From an uncultured Flavobacterium sp. (GTDB lineage Bacteria > Bacteroidota > Bacteroidia > Flavobacteriales > Flavobacteriaceae), in assembly GCF_946479975.1 (NCBI RefSeq), contig NZ_CAMLIX010000001.1, forward strand, positions 27,043 to 91,042: a DNA stretch of 64,000 nucleotides, written 5' to 3'. Made by a program: the position numbers and the translations under genes. Positions 24,945-32,837 of this stretch are shown in pieces. Numbering within the stretch: the first letter of the stretch is position 1; the number at the start of each line of letters is the position of its first letter. Under the pieces are notes generated by a model. The model had not been told where the DNA came from. It searched no databases and saw only the letters and a program-made list of their open reading frames with translations.

Positions 24945-25853
24945 ATGAGAGCATTGGTTATTTCAGGTGGTGGGAGTAAAGGCGCATTTGCCGGCGGTGT
25001 TGCCCAGTATTTAATAGAAGAAAAAAAGCACGAATACGATTTGTATTTAGGGACTTCAACGGGTAGTTTATTAATTCCGCATTTAGCTCTCGGTCATATC
25101 AAAAAAATCCATTCTGTTTATACCAATGTTACAATGGCCAGTATTTTTAATATTTGTCCGTTTGTGGTAAAAAATAAAGACGGAGTAGATATTGTAACCA
25201 TCAATCACTTTAATGTTTTACGTCAGTTTTTTAAAGGAAAAAGAACATTTGGCGAAAGCAAAGGATTAAAAAAATACATCAAAAATAATTTTTCGCTTTC
25301 TGATTTCAATAAACTAAAAAAACTAAAAACAGATGTCGTAGTTACAGTAACTAATTTTACTAAAAACGAATCGGAGTATAAATCGGTTAAAGATTGTACT
25401 TATGAAGAGTTTTGTGAATGGTCTTGGATATCAAGTAATTATGTGCCGTTTATGAGTATCGTAGAAAAGAATAATTTCGAGTATGGAGACGGCGGATTTT
25501 CAAGTTTAGTTCCAATTCGCGAAGCTATAAATCGTGGTGCAACAGAAATTGATGTTATTGTACTTGAAACAGAAGTAAATACAACCAAAACAGTTATTGG
25601 TAAAAACCCGTTTTCATTGATGATTGACTTGTTCCGAATTGCTTTGGATCAGGTAGAAAAACACGATATTGCTATAGGAAAACTTATGGCAACCAATAAA
25701 GATGTAAAACTTAATTTATATTACACTCCCATAAAATTAACTGATAATGCCTTGATTTTTAATAAAGATGTAATGAAAGAATGGTGGGAGCAAGGTTATG
25801 AATATGCTCAAAATAAGTCGGAAGTGATGAGCGATAATAAAATTTTGATTTGA
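24945..25853 (+). CDS. Patatin-like phospholipase
   Basis: A 302-aa patatin-fold serine hydrolase. The oxyanion glycine loop GGGSKGAF is at residues 8-15. Nucleophile Ser38 is in GTSTGS, and the dyad Asp182 is in YGDGGF. No signal peptide is seen, so it probably acts in the cytosol on lipid or fatty-acyl substrates. The C-terminal third (LMIDLFRIALDQVEKHDI) is helical. The TGA stop overlaps a TTG start of the following secreted-protein frame, suggesting coupling. The substrate cannot be told. Confidence 0.9.
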   Translation: MRALVISGGGSKGAFAGGVAQYLIEEKKHEYDLYLGTSTGSLLIPHLALGHIKKIHSVYTNVTMASIFNICPFVVKNKDGVDIVTINHFNVLRQFFKGKRTFGESKGLKKYIKNNFSLSDFNKLKKLKTDVVVTVTNFTKNESEYKSVKDCTYEEFCEWSWISSNYVPFMSIVEKNNFEYGDGGFSSLVPIREAINRGATEIDVIVLETEVNTTKTVIGKNPFSLMIDLFRIALDQVEKHDIAIGKLMATNKDVKLNLYYTPIKLTDNALIFNKDVMKEWWEQGYEYAQNKSEVMSDNKILI

Positions 25854-26581
25854 GAAATGTAATCCTATTTAGTTTTCTGTTTCTAAGTTTGAGCTTATGG
25901 AGTCAGAATTTGTGCAGAACTAAAATTCTGGCAAAAGAGGAATTACATAAGAAAAATGAACTTGAAAAATATTTGAAATATGATTTTTCTAGCTTATGGA
26001 ATAAATCAGATAATAGTTTGGTTTATGGCGTTATTGGAGACAATTACGAGAGAATATTAATCAAGTTTATTTCGATTAAGAGAAGTTAAGAGAAAAGAAA
26101 CGAGTATTTAGTTTCGGGTAAATCTTTAGTCAAATCAAATAACTGCAATTTTAAAGGTAAAATAACGATTCTAGAAATTAATGAAGTTATAAAACCAAAA
26201 TTTGGCATTGATGACGAGTATAAAAATGCCGGAATAAAAAAGCAGGGTTTGCTAACTGCTGTTTATGAGTTTATTGAAGACGATAAACAAAAAGGTTCTG
26301 GCAAGTTTTCAGGAAAACTACAATCACTTTGGTATCTGGATAAAAACGATTTGATGCAGTACAATGATATAGAAATTCATTCAGATAAATATTTTAATAA
26401 TGCGTTTACTGGAATTTGGAAGTCGAATAATTCTGGAAAGGAGAAAATTTGTAATTGGGGCGATTATAGAGTTCCAAATGTAAATTGCGATTTTGACATC
26501 GGAGTCGGTGAATTAAGTGTTTCCGAGAAATATCAAAAAAACGGATGGTGGATTAAACCAAAATTAAATTGGTGGTTATAA
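25850..26581 (+). pseudogene. Secreted-protein gene interrupted by an in-frame stop
   Basis: The frame starts at TTG 25850, overlapping the patatin TGA as TTGA. It encodes a signal peptide (MRNVILFSFLFLSLSLWSQ) and runs to a TAA at 26087-26089 after 79 codons. The same frame then stays open for another 163 codons to 26581, starting EKRNEYLVSGKS and containing LTAVYEFIEDD. Nothing in the second part looks like an independent start, so the simplest reading is one gene of about 243 codons with a nonsense mutation. I do not recognise the family. A sequencing error is an alternative. Confidence 0.65.
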
Positions 26582-26613
26582 AAAAGGCAGGATTTATAAT
26601 TAAATACTGCCTT
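26580..26613 (-). terminator. Intrinsic terminator, best on minus strand
   Basis: AAGGCAG (26584-26590) pairs with CTGCCTT (26607-26613). On the minus strand the stem is followed by a U run (A run at 26580-26585), ending the membrane-protein gene. On the plus strand a weaker CTGTATTTTT tail follows, so it may work both ways. Confidence 0.7.
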
Positions 26614-26621
26614 CTGTATTT

Positions 26622-27143
26622 TTACCAAAGTTCTGCAACTTCGCTCTTAATGAAACCTAATGCAGCATTACTTGGAGATTGTTTCTCTAGTAAATCATGT
26701 AAAATAACTTCACGTAATTTATCTGCATTATCGACTTTATCACTCATTGCAGCTTTGCGAATCATTTGTATTGTAGCATTTTTTGCAGTTGTAATGATCG
26801 TCCAGCATTCGTCTGACATGTAAATCTGCTGTGTTAAATTGTGTTCGAATTCTTGTTCGATTTGTTCGATTACAAAATTTTCGTAGTCGTGTTTGTTTTG
26901 TGAAATTGGCGAAACTCTAATTAAAAGTTTCGTCAAATTAATACGCTCTAAAAACAATGCCATACGTTCGTAAGCTTGTAAACGAATTGGAAGAGATTCC
27001 TTGTGAGCTTGTTTGTTTAATAGAAAAGCACGCTTTCTATCATTGTTTTTAATATGAAGTTCGAAAAAACGATACGCAACAACTCCTGTTACTAAAGCAG
27101 GTAAAGTGTAGCTGGCAAGTTCTATTATTTTGTTAAAATCCAT
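26622..27143 (-). CDS. Uncharacterised single-pass membrane protein, 173 aa
   Basis: I chose the ATG at 27143 (MDFNKIIELASYTLPALVTG). The frame runs 23 codons further upstream, but that part looks like leader. One N-terminal transmembrane helix (about residues 10-30) is followed by a basic, helical cytosolic domain: FLLNKQAHKESLPIRLQAYERM, a run of amphipathic helices, and an EKQSPSNAALGFIKSEVAELW end. I recall similar proteins as conserved in Flavobacteriia without known function. It has its own terminator and faces away from the TSUP gene. Confidence 0.75.
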   Translation of the reverse strand: MDFNKIIELASYTLPALVTGVVAYRFFELHIKNNDRKRAFLLNKQAHKESLPIRLQAYERMALFLERINLTKLLIRVSPISQNKHDYENFVIEQIEQEFEHNLTQQIYMSDECWTIITTAKNATIQMIRKAAMSDKVDNADKLREVILHDLLEKQSPSNAALGFIKSEVAELW

Positions 27144-27267
27144 TTGAATAATTTTTAAGCAAAAATATACTTTTTGACGAAAAATCCACTTTAAATTTAT
27201 GCTAATAAACAAAAAGGAAGCTGTACTTTTGCTATTTGGTTTTTACTGCGATTGAAATACATTTTTA

Positions 27268-28035
27268 ATGGACTTATACATAATACTTTTACTTTGTTTA
27301 GCGGCTTTTGCTGCAGGTTTTATTGATGCAATTGTTGGTGGCGGCGGGTTAATTCAAACTCCAATGGGATTAATTTTACTGCCTAATCTTCCTGTTTCTA
27401 CAGTTGTTGGGTCTTTAAAAATTCCAGCTTTTACAGGAACGGCTTTTGCAGCGTTTCAATATCTAAAAAAAGTTGTTATTCAGTGGAAATTGCTGCTGAT
27501 TATGATGTGTCTGGCAGTTCCTTCTGCATTTTTAGGTTCTACAATTTTAACGATGGTGAGCAATGATTTTATGAAACCGCTTTTGTTGGTGGTTTTATCT
27601 TTGTTGTTTATTTATACTTATGCAAAGAAAAACTTTGGACAGCATGTTGCTAAAGATCATTCGGCTACAACTCAAATAATTTATGCGGTTGTAATTAGTA
27701 TAATTATAGGTTTTTACGACGGTTTTATTGGTCCAGGAACAGGGAGTTTTTTTGTAGTTGCTTTTATTGCGCTTTTAGGTTTTGATTTTCTTCACGCTTC
27801 TGCGAATGCCAAAATGGTAAACTTGGCGACCAATTTTGGTTCAATTTGTTTGTTTATGATTAAAGGGAAAATCATTTGGACAATAGCAATTCCGATGGCA
27901 GTCAGCAACGGATTAGGCGGTTGGATTGGTGCTAAACTGGCAATCAATAAAGGAAATGGTTTTATTCGTATTTTCTTTTTGATAGTGGTTGTTGGGACTT
28001 TGATCCGATTTGCATATGATGTGTTTTTTAAATAA
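27268..28035 (+). CDS. TSUP (TauE/SafE) family permease
   Basis: A 255-aa inner-membrane protein with about eight hydrophobic helices. The two repeated halves each begin with the family glycine motif: AAGFIDAIVGGGGLIQTP near residue 15, and GFYDGFIGPGTGSFF near residue 150. TSUP permeases move organosulfur compounds, sulfite or other small anions. The substrate here is unknown and no sulfur genes are nearby. It is probably transcribed alone. Confidence 0.92.
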   Translation: MDLYIILLLCLAAFAAGFIDAIVGGGGLIQTPMGLILLPNLPVSTVVGSLKIPAFTGTAFAAFQYLKKVVIQWKLLLIMMCLAVPSAFLGSTILTMVSNDFMKPLLLVVLSLLFIYTYAKKNFGQHVAKDHSATTQIIYAVVISIIIGFYDGFIGPGTGSFFVVAFIALLGFDFLHASANAKMVNLATNFGSICLFMIKGKIIWTIAIPMAVSNGLGGWIGAKLAINKGNGFIRIFFLIVVVGTLIRFAYDVFFK

Positions 28036-28135
28036 GTTTCTGAGTTTCTGAGATGCTAAGGTGCTAAGTTTTTGGAATTTTATTCGAGGCTTCGGGAATA
28101 AGTTTTTTTTGATTTATAAATTAATTATTATAATA

Positions 28136-28291
28136 ATGGATGAAGTTGTGGATATTGTTGAAGACATGAATGTATTTTCTAAAGAAGATTTGGATCAAGC
28201 TTTAGAAAAAAGTGAAGAGGATATAAAAGCTAAAAGACTTGTTTCATTTTCAGATTTTAAAGAAAAATTAAAAAATAAATACAATATTTAA
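28136..28291 (+). CDS. Antitoxin-like small acidic protein, 51 aa
   Basis: I chose the ATG at 28136; an upstream in-frame GTG at 28061 would add an unlikely hydrophobic leader. The product, starting MDEVVDIVEDMNVFSKEDL, is acidic at the N-terminus. It ends with a KRLVSFSDFKEKLKNKYNI tail, a pattern seen in small antitoxins of type II systems in Bacteroidota, where the tail helix wraps the partner toxin. No intact toxin follows, only a short degenerate stretch. A cross-talking or orphan antitoxin is possible. Assignment is by pattern only. Confidence 0.5.
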   Translation: MDEVVDIVEDMNVFSKEDLDQALEKSEEDIKAKRLVSFSDFKEKLKNKYNI

Positions 28292-28298
28292 AATTTAA

Positions 28299-28394
28299 GC
28301 GTTGGATGAAATTAACCAATTTTAATTTTATATAAACGATTATAATTTTCTTATCATTCCAATATTCTTTAGCGGCGTACCACATTGCGTCTAA
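28299..28394 (+). pseudogene. Possible toxin remnant
   Basis: One frame reads ALDEINQF, a TAA, then FYINDYNFLIIPIFFSGVPHC and a stop. The second part resembles the last beta strands of RelE/ParE-type toxins. It lies directly after the antitoxin-like gene and ends 22 bp before a REP palindrome. Too short to be sure. Confidence 0.25.
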
Positions 28395-28415
28395 CGTATT
28401 GAGGATATTCGTTGC

Positions 28416-28441
28416 GTAGACGCACTGCAGTGCGCCTCTAC
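28416..28441. repeat. Free REP palindrome of the transposase-linked family
   Basis: GTAGACGCACTGCAGTGCG followed by CCTCTAC is nearly identical to the reverse-facing REPs inside the transposase gene at 22.1-22.5 kb. It forms a hairpin with arms around TGCA. It sits alone in the 463-bp spacer between the antitoxin-like gene and the helicase gene. Confidence 0.8.
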
Positions 28442-28530
28442 GGATATACCTTTGTGTAGAATTAATTTTAACTCAATTTTACCCAACAGGTTATTTTAAA
28501 AAAAAATATTTAAAGAAAGCCAATTGTTTG

Positions 28531-28602
28531 AATTTAGCCCCGATAGAGGCGGTATCCTCGAAGTGAAACGGAGAGATAAAGCCGAAAGCGGGAAACCATA
28601 CC
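28531..28602. repeat. Structured spacer element, AGCCCCGATAGAGGCGG type
   Basis: A comparatively GC-rich island (AGCCCCGATAGAGGCGGTA, later GAAGTGAAACGGAGAGATAA and GCCGAAAGCGGGAAACC) stands out from AT-rich surroundings. I recall similar sequences repeated in spacers of Flavobacterium genomes, but cannot confirm it here. No coding frame fits. After it come CTTAGAACCTTAGCAACTTAG words belonging to another spacer repeat family. Confidence 0.5.
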
Positions 28603-28727
28603 TAATAAAATGCCTTTTGTTTAGCTTCAAAAAAAGAAACATAGTATCTCAGAATCTCAGCCACTCAGAAAAAAACTTTGCCTCTTAGAACCTTAGCAAC
28701 TTAGTAGCTTATTAAATCTATAATTCT

Positions 28728-28746
28728 TATTTTTGCATAAAAGGAG
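28728..28746 (+). promoter_or_regulatory. -7 box and Shine-Dalgarno of the UvrD-type helicase gene
   Basis: TATTTTTG at 28728-28735 fits TAnnTTTG. AAGGAG at 28741-28746 gives a strong Shine-Dalgarno sequence 8 bp before the ATG at 28755. Such a ribosome site is rare among the genes of this window. Confidence 0.5.
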
Positions 28747-28754
28747 AAAATTAC

Positions 28755-31091
28755 ATGCAGAAATATATTGACCAGCTAAATGAAGCGCAGAGAGCGCCTG
28801 TTTTAAAGAAAGACGGGCCAATGATTATCATTGCTGGTGCAGGTTCGGGAAAAACTCGTGTTTTAACGATTAGAATTGCTTATTTGATGGCTCAAGGTGT
28901 TGATGCCTTTAATATTTTGTCGCTGACTTTTACCAATAAAGCGGCGAGAGAAATGAAGCACAGGATTTCGGATATTGTGGGAGCGAGTGAAGCAAAAAAT
29001 CTTTGGATGGGAACTTTTCACTCGATCTTTGCCCGTATTCTTAGAGCAGAATCGGATCATTTGGGCTATCCTTCCAATTTTACTATTTACGATTCTCAGG
29101 ATTCGGCTAGATTGATTTCTTCTATTATTAAAGAAATGCAGCTGGATCGTGATATCTACAAACCTAAACAGATTTTAGGTCGTATATCTAGTTATAAAAA
29201 CAGTTTGATTACAGTCAAAGCGTATTTTAACAATCCAGAATTGGTTGAAGCCGACGCAATGGCAAAGAGACCAAGATTGGGAGAAATTTATCAGCAGTAT
29301 GTAGAGCGTTGTTTTAAAGCCGGCGCAATGGATTTTGATGATTTATTGTTGAAAACCAACGAATTACTGACTCGTTTTCCTGAGGTTTTGGCTAAATACC
29401 AAAACCGTTTTAGATATATTTTGGTTGATGAGTACCAAGATACAAATCACTCTCAGTATTTGATTGTTAGGGCTTTATCAGATAAATTTCAGAATATTTG
29501 TGTGGTTGGTGATGATGCGCAGAGTATTTATGCTTTCCGTGGAGCGAATATAAATAATATTTTGAATTTCCAGAAAGATTATGAGGGTGTAATTATGTTT
29601 CGTTTGGAGCAGAATTATCGTTCGACCCGAAATATTGTGGAAGCCGCAAATACGGTTATGGAGCATAATAAAACCAAATTGGATAAAGTGGTTTGGACTG
29701 CAAATGATTTTGGACCGAAAATTAAAGTCCACAGAAGTTTGACCGATGCTGAAGAAGGACGTTTTGTGGCGAGTACGATTTTTGAGCAGAAAATGCAGAA
29801 TCAGCTTCATAATGGATCTTTTGCGATTTTGTATAGAACGAATGCGCAATCGCGTGCGATGGAAGATGCGTTGAGAAAGCGTGATATTCCGTATAGGATT
29901 TATGGTGGTTTGTCTTTTTACCAACGTAAAGAAATTAAAGACGTTTTATGCTATCTGCGTTTGGTTCTGAATCCGAAAGATGAAGAAGCTTTGATTCGTG
30001 TTATTAATTATCCAGCGCGTGGAATTGGCGATACAACGGTAGAAAAGTTGACGATTGCAGCAAATCACTACAAACGATCGATTTGGGAAGTAATGGTGAA
30101 TATTGATAAAATCGATTTAAAACTAAATGCTGGAACGAAGAACAAATTGAAAGATTTTGTTACGATGATTCAGAGTTTTCAGGTTATCGATCAAAATCAG
30201 GATGCTTTTTATATTACAGATCACGTTGCAAAGAAAACGGGTTTGGTTCAGGAATTGAAGAAAGATGCGACTCCAGAAGGAATGGCTAAAATTCAGAATA
30301 TCGAAGAACTTTTAAACGGTATTAAAGATTTTACCGAAGGACAGAGAGAAATTGACGGAGCTAGAGGTGCACTTTCTGAATTTATGGAAGATGTAGCTCT
30401 GGCAACAGATTTAGATAAAGATACTAATGATGATGATCGTGTGGCGTTAATGACAATTCACTTAGCAAAAGGACTTGAGTTTCCTCATGTTTTTGTGGTT
30501 GGTATGGAAGAAGATTTGTTTCCGAGTGCGATGAGTATGAGTACAAGAAGCGAGCTGGAAGAAGAACGTCGTTTGTTTTATGTGGCGCTTACTCGTGCAG
30601 AACATCAGGCGTATTTGACGTATGCGCAGTCTCGTTACCGCTGGGGTAAATTGACTGATAGTGAACCATCGCGTTTTATTGAAGAAATTGATGGACAGTT
30701 TTTGGAATATCTAACTCCAGCAGAAACAAACTATCGTTATAAATCGCCAATTGACGGTGATATTTTTGGTGATGTCGATAAATCGAAATTACGACTGTCA
30801 AAACCAGTTGGTGGAACGCCTCCAAAACATGTTACAGATAATAATCCGAAGCCGGATCTTAATATTAGAAAACTGAAACCCGTTGCGGGAACAAACCCAA
30901 ATGCAGGTGCGCCAAATTTATTTGACAGCAAATTGACTGTTGGAAATGTGGTTATGCACGAACGTTTTGGAAAAGGAGAAGTTATAAATCTTGAAGGCGT
31001 TGGAGCCGATAGAAAAGCAGAAATTAAATTTGAAGTTGGCGGAATCAAGAAATTACTCTTAAGATTTGCCAAACTTGATGTTGTAGGGTAG
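28755..31091 (+). CDS. UvrD/PcrA-type ATP-dependent DNA helicase
   Basis: A 778-aa superfamily 1A helicase. The N-terminal Q-motif LNEAQRAPV is followed by Walker A GAGSGKT (residues 28-34), then TFTNKAAREMKHR, Walker B DEYQDTN (from Asp225), the VGDDAQSIYAFRGA motif, and in the second half LMTIHLAKGLEF and FYVALTRAE. The C-terminal tail (about 700-778) carries a Tudor-like segment (VVMHERFGKGEVINLEG) known in PcrA/UvrD for RNA polymerase contact. It unwinds DNA in repair and clears replication blocks. Between the UvrD and PcrA names I have no firm basis to choose. Confidence 0.95.
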   Translation: MQKYIDQLNEAQRAPVLKKDGPMIIIAGAGSGKTRVLTIRIAYLMAQGVDAFNILSLTFTNKAAREMKHRISDIVGASEAKNLWMGTFHSIFARILRAESDHLGYPSNFTIYDSQDSARLISSIIKEMQLDRDIYKPKQILGRISSYKNSLITVKAYFNNPELVEADAMAKRPRLGEIYQQYVERCFKAGAMDFDDLLLKTNELLTRFPEVLAKYQNRFRYILVDEYQDTNHSQYLIVRALSDKFQNICVVGDDAQSIYAFRGANINNILNFQKDYEGVIMFRLEQNYRSTRNIVEAANTVMEHNKTKLDKVVWTANDFGPKIKVHRSLTDAEEGRFVASTIFEQKMQNQLHNGSFAILYRTNAQSRAMEDALRKRDIPYRIYGGLSFYQRKEIKDVLCYLRLVLNPKDEEALIRVINYPARGIGDTTVEKLTIAANHYKRSIWEVMVNIDKIDLKLNAGTKNKLKDFVTMIQSFQVIDQNQDAFYITDHVAKKTGLVQELKKDATPEGMAKIQNIEELLNGIKDFTEGQREIDGARGALSEFMEDVALATDLDKDTNDDDRVALMTIHLAKGLEFPHVFVVGMEEDLFPSAMSMSTRSELEEERRLFYVALTRAEHQAYLTYAQSRYRWGKLTDSEPSRFIEEIDGQFLEYLTPAETNYRYKSPIDGDIFGDVDKSKLRLSKPVGGTPPKHVTDNNPKPDLNIRKLKPVAGTNPNAGAPNLFDSKLTVGNVVMHERFGKGEVINLEGVGADRKAEIKFEVGGIKKLLLRFAKLDVVG

Positions 31092-31100
31092 AAGTAATGC

Positions 31101-31127
31101 TTTCATTTTTACACAATAAAAATGAAA
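31101..31127. repeat. AT-rich perfect hairpin after the helicase gene
   Basis: TTTCATTTTTA pairs with TAAAAATGAAA across a 5-nt loop, starting 10 bp after the stop. No U tract follows, so termination would be weak. Confidence 0.4.
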
Positions 31128-31192
31128 CAAGAGAATTGAAAAGTGTAATACTTTTAACCTGAAACCAAAGTAACTTTAAACAAAAAAACAAA

Positions 31193-31813
31193 ATGGCCGA
31201 ATTTATAAAAATATATCCAGATAAACCTAGTGAAGCTGCGATCGCAAAAGTGGTTAAAGTGCTTCAGAATGGTGGTTTGGTAATTTATCCAACAGATACT
31301 GTTTACGGTTTGGGTTGTGATATTACCAATTCTAGAGCTTTAGAAAAAATTGCAAAGATTAAAGGCGTGAAACTTGAAAAAGCAAATTTCTCGTTTATTT
31401 GCCACGACCTTAGTAATCTTTCAGATTATGTCCGTCAGATCGATACTTCAACTTTTAAGATTTTGAAGAGAGCTTTGCCGGGACCTTATACATTTATTTT
31501 ACCAGGAAATAATAATCTTCCGAAAGAGTTTAAAAAGAAAACTACGGTTGGTATTCGTGTTCCTGATAATAATATTATTTTAGAAATTGTTCGTCAGTTA
31601 GGAAATCCAGTTGTTTCAACTTCTATTCGTGATGAAGATGATGTAATTGAATATACTACAGATCCAGAATTAATTTTTGAAAAGTGGCAGCACCTTGTTG
31701 ACCTAGTTATTGACGGAGGTTATGGAGATAATGTTGGTTCTACAGTTATTGATTTGTCTGAGCATGAACCTGTAGTTGTAAGAGAAGGAAAAGGTGATGT
31801 TGATATTTTGTAA
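31193..31813 (+). CDS. Sua5/YciO/YrdC family protein (threonylcarbamoyl-AMP synthase type)
   Basis: A 206-aa single-domain YrdC-fold protein. The N-terminal nucleotide-binding pattern VIYPTDTVYGLGCDITN (about residues 31-47) is followed by KIKGVKLEKANFSFICHDLS, PGPYTFILPGN, GIRVPDNNIILEIV, and GSTVIDLSEHEPVVVREGKG. Enzymes of this family make threonylcarbamoyl-AMP for t6A37 of ANN-decoding tRNAs, together with TsaB, TsaD and TsaE; tsaE lies 12.4 kb away in this window. YciO-type members may have another job, and this protein has features of that branch, so the precise role is left open. Confidence 0.88.
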   Translation: MAEFIKIYPDKPSEAAIAKVVKVLQNGGLVIYPTDTVYGLGCDITNSRALEKIAKIKGVKLEKANFSFICHDLSNLSDYVRQIDTSTFKILKRALPGPYTFILPGNNNLPKEFKKKTTVGIRVPDNNIILEIVRQLGNPVVSTSIRDEDDVIEYTTDPELIFEKWQHLVDLVIDGGYGDNVGSTVIDLSEHEPVVVREGKGDVDIL

Positions 31814-31914
31814 ATAAATACTTTAATTGTGTAAACTTATAAAAATAATGCCTAACTTTATTATTAGTTAAAATTTAGTTAGTTATTAAAATACTGTTAT
31901 TCTTTTTAGAATAC

Positions 31915-31943
31915 AAAAAAGCAGGTCAATTGACCTGCTTTTT
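31915..31943. terminator. Bidirectional intrinsic terminator
   Basis: The perfect palindrome GCAGGTCAATTGACCTGC (31921-31938) is preceded by six A and followed by five T residues. It sits between the convergent Sua5-family and OmpA genes and can end both transcripts. Confidence 0.92.
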
Positions 31944-31971
31944 CTGTTTTTATAAAATAAGAAAACAAGAA

Positions 31972-32805
31972 TTATTTAGCTTGTTTTTTCATTTCTTTTT
32001 CAATCATATCATAAAATTGATCGATTTTTGGCATAACTACGATACGAGTTCTTCTGTTACGAGATTTGTTCTCAGGAGAATCGTTTGCAACTAATGGTAC
32101 ATAAGAACTTCTACCTGCAGCAATTAATTTAGCTGGGTTAACACCAAGATCGTTTGTTAATACACGAACGATTGAAGTAGAACGTTTAACACTTAAATCC
32201 CAGTTGTCTAACAGAACTCCGTTGCTTTTGTAAGGAACATCATCAGTGTGACCTTCAACCATACATTCGAAATCTGGTTTGTCATTTACAACTTTAGCAA
32301 CTTTAGCCAAAACAGATTTAGCTTTATCACTTACGTCGTAGCTTCCGCTTTTGAATAATAATTTATCAGCGATAGAGATAAATACAACTCCTTTTTCAAC
32401 ATTGATTTCGATGTCTGGATCGTTGATTCCAACTGCTCCTTTCAAGCTTGTAACTAATGCTAGAGTAACACTGTCTTTTTTAGTTAAAGCATCTTGAAGT
32501 CTAGAGATTTTTAAATCTTTTTCTTTTAAGCTTTCAAGAGATTTTTCAAGATTTTCAGCACCTTTAGTAGTCAAGATAGTCATATCTTTTGAAGTGTTGA
32601 TTAAATCTTGATTATGTTGTTTGTAGCTTTCAGCAGTAGCAGCTAATCCAGCTTTTTCTTCTAAGCACGAGTTTAATTTTACAGTACAAGAGTTTAACAA
32701 ATCTTGAGTTTCTTTGTTCTTAGCTTCTAACTCTGCATATTTCTTTTTAGAAACACATGATGTTAGGGCCATTAATACTGATAGTGCGATAACTATTTTT
32801 CTCAT
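31972..32805 (-). CDS. OmpA family lipoprotein
   Basis: A 277-aa lipoprotein. The signal MRKIVIALSVLMALTSC ends at lipobox Cys17. A long coiled coil follows (about residues 22-110, rich in Lys, Glu and Leu heptads). The C-terminal OmpA domain (about 150-265) binds peptidoglycan, with VEGHTDDVPYKSNGVLLDNW, then LIAAGRSSYVPLVAN and SRNRRTRIVVMPK. It would tether the outer membrane or an envelope complex to the cell wall. It is not the T9SS protein PorE by layout (no WD/TPR part). A TAAATTTG box lies about 28 bp upstream, overlapping the end of the glycosyltransferase gene. Confidence 0.93.
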   Translation of the reverse strand: MRKIVIALSVLMALTSCVSKKKYAELEAKNKETQDLLNSCTVKLNSCLEEKAGLAATAESYKQHNQDLINTSKDMTILTTKGAENLEKSLESLKEKDLKISRLQDALTKKDSVTLALVTSLKGAVGINDPDIEINVEKGVVFISIADKLLFKSGSYDVSDKAKSVLAKVAKVVNDKPDFECMVEGHTDDVPYKSNGVLLDNWDLSVKRSTSIVRVLTNDLGVNPAKLIAAGRSSYVPLVANDSPENKSRNRRTRIVVMPKIDQFYDMIEKEMKKQAK

Positions 32806-32837
32806 AAATTTAATTTTAATTAGACTTGATTACAAAT

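Noticed and set aside
26249..26581. An independent 110-aa gene starting at TTG 26249
   Set aside because: The same frame is open back to 26090 and continuous with the signal-peptide frame before a single stop. There is no start context at 26249.
28061..28135. A GTG start adding a hydrophobic leader to the antitoxin-like protein
   Set aside because: The added part overlaps a spacer repeat (CTGAGATGCTAAGGTGCTAA) and antitoxins of this size have no leader. The ATG at 28136 fits better.
28531..28602. A tRNA or other known structural RNA in the GC-rich island
   Set aside because: No cloverleaf or T-loop could be formed; only generic hairpins are possible.
31972..32805. A T9SS PorE-type role for the OmpA lipoprotein
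   Set aside because: PorE has TPR and WD40-like parts before the OmpA domain. This protein has only a coiled coil.
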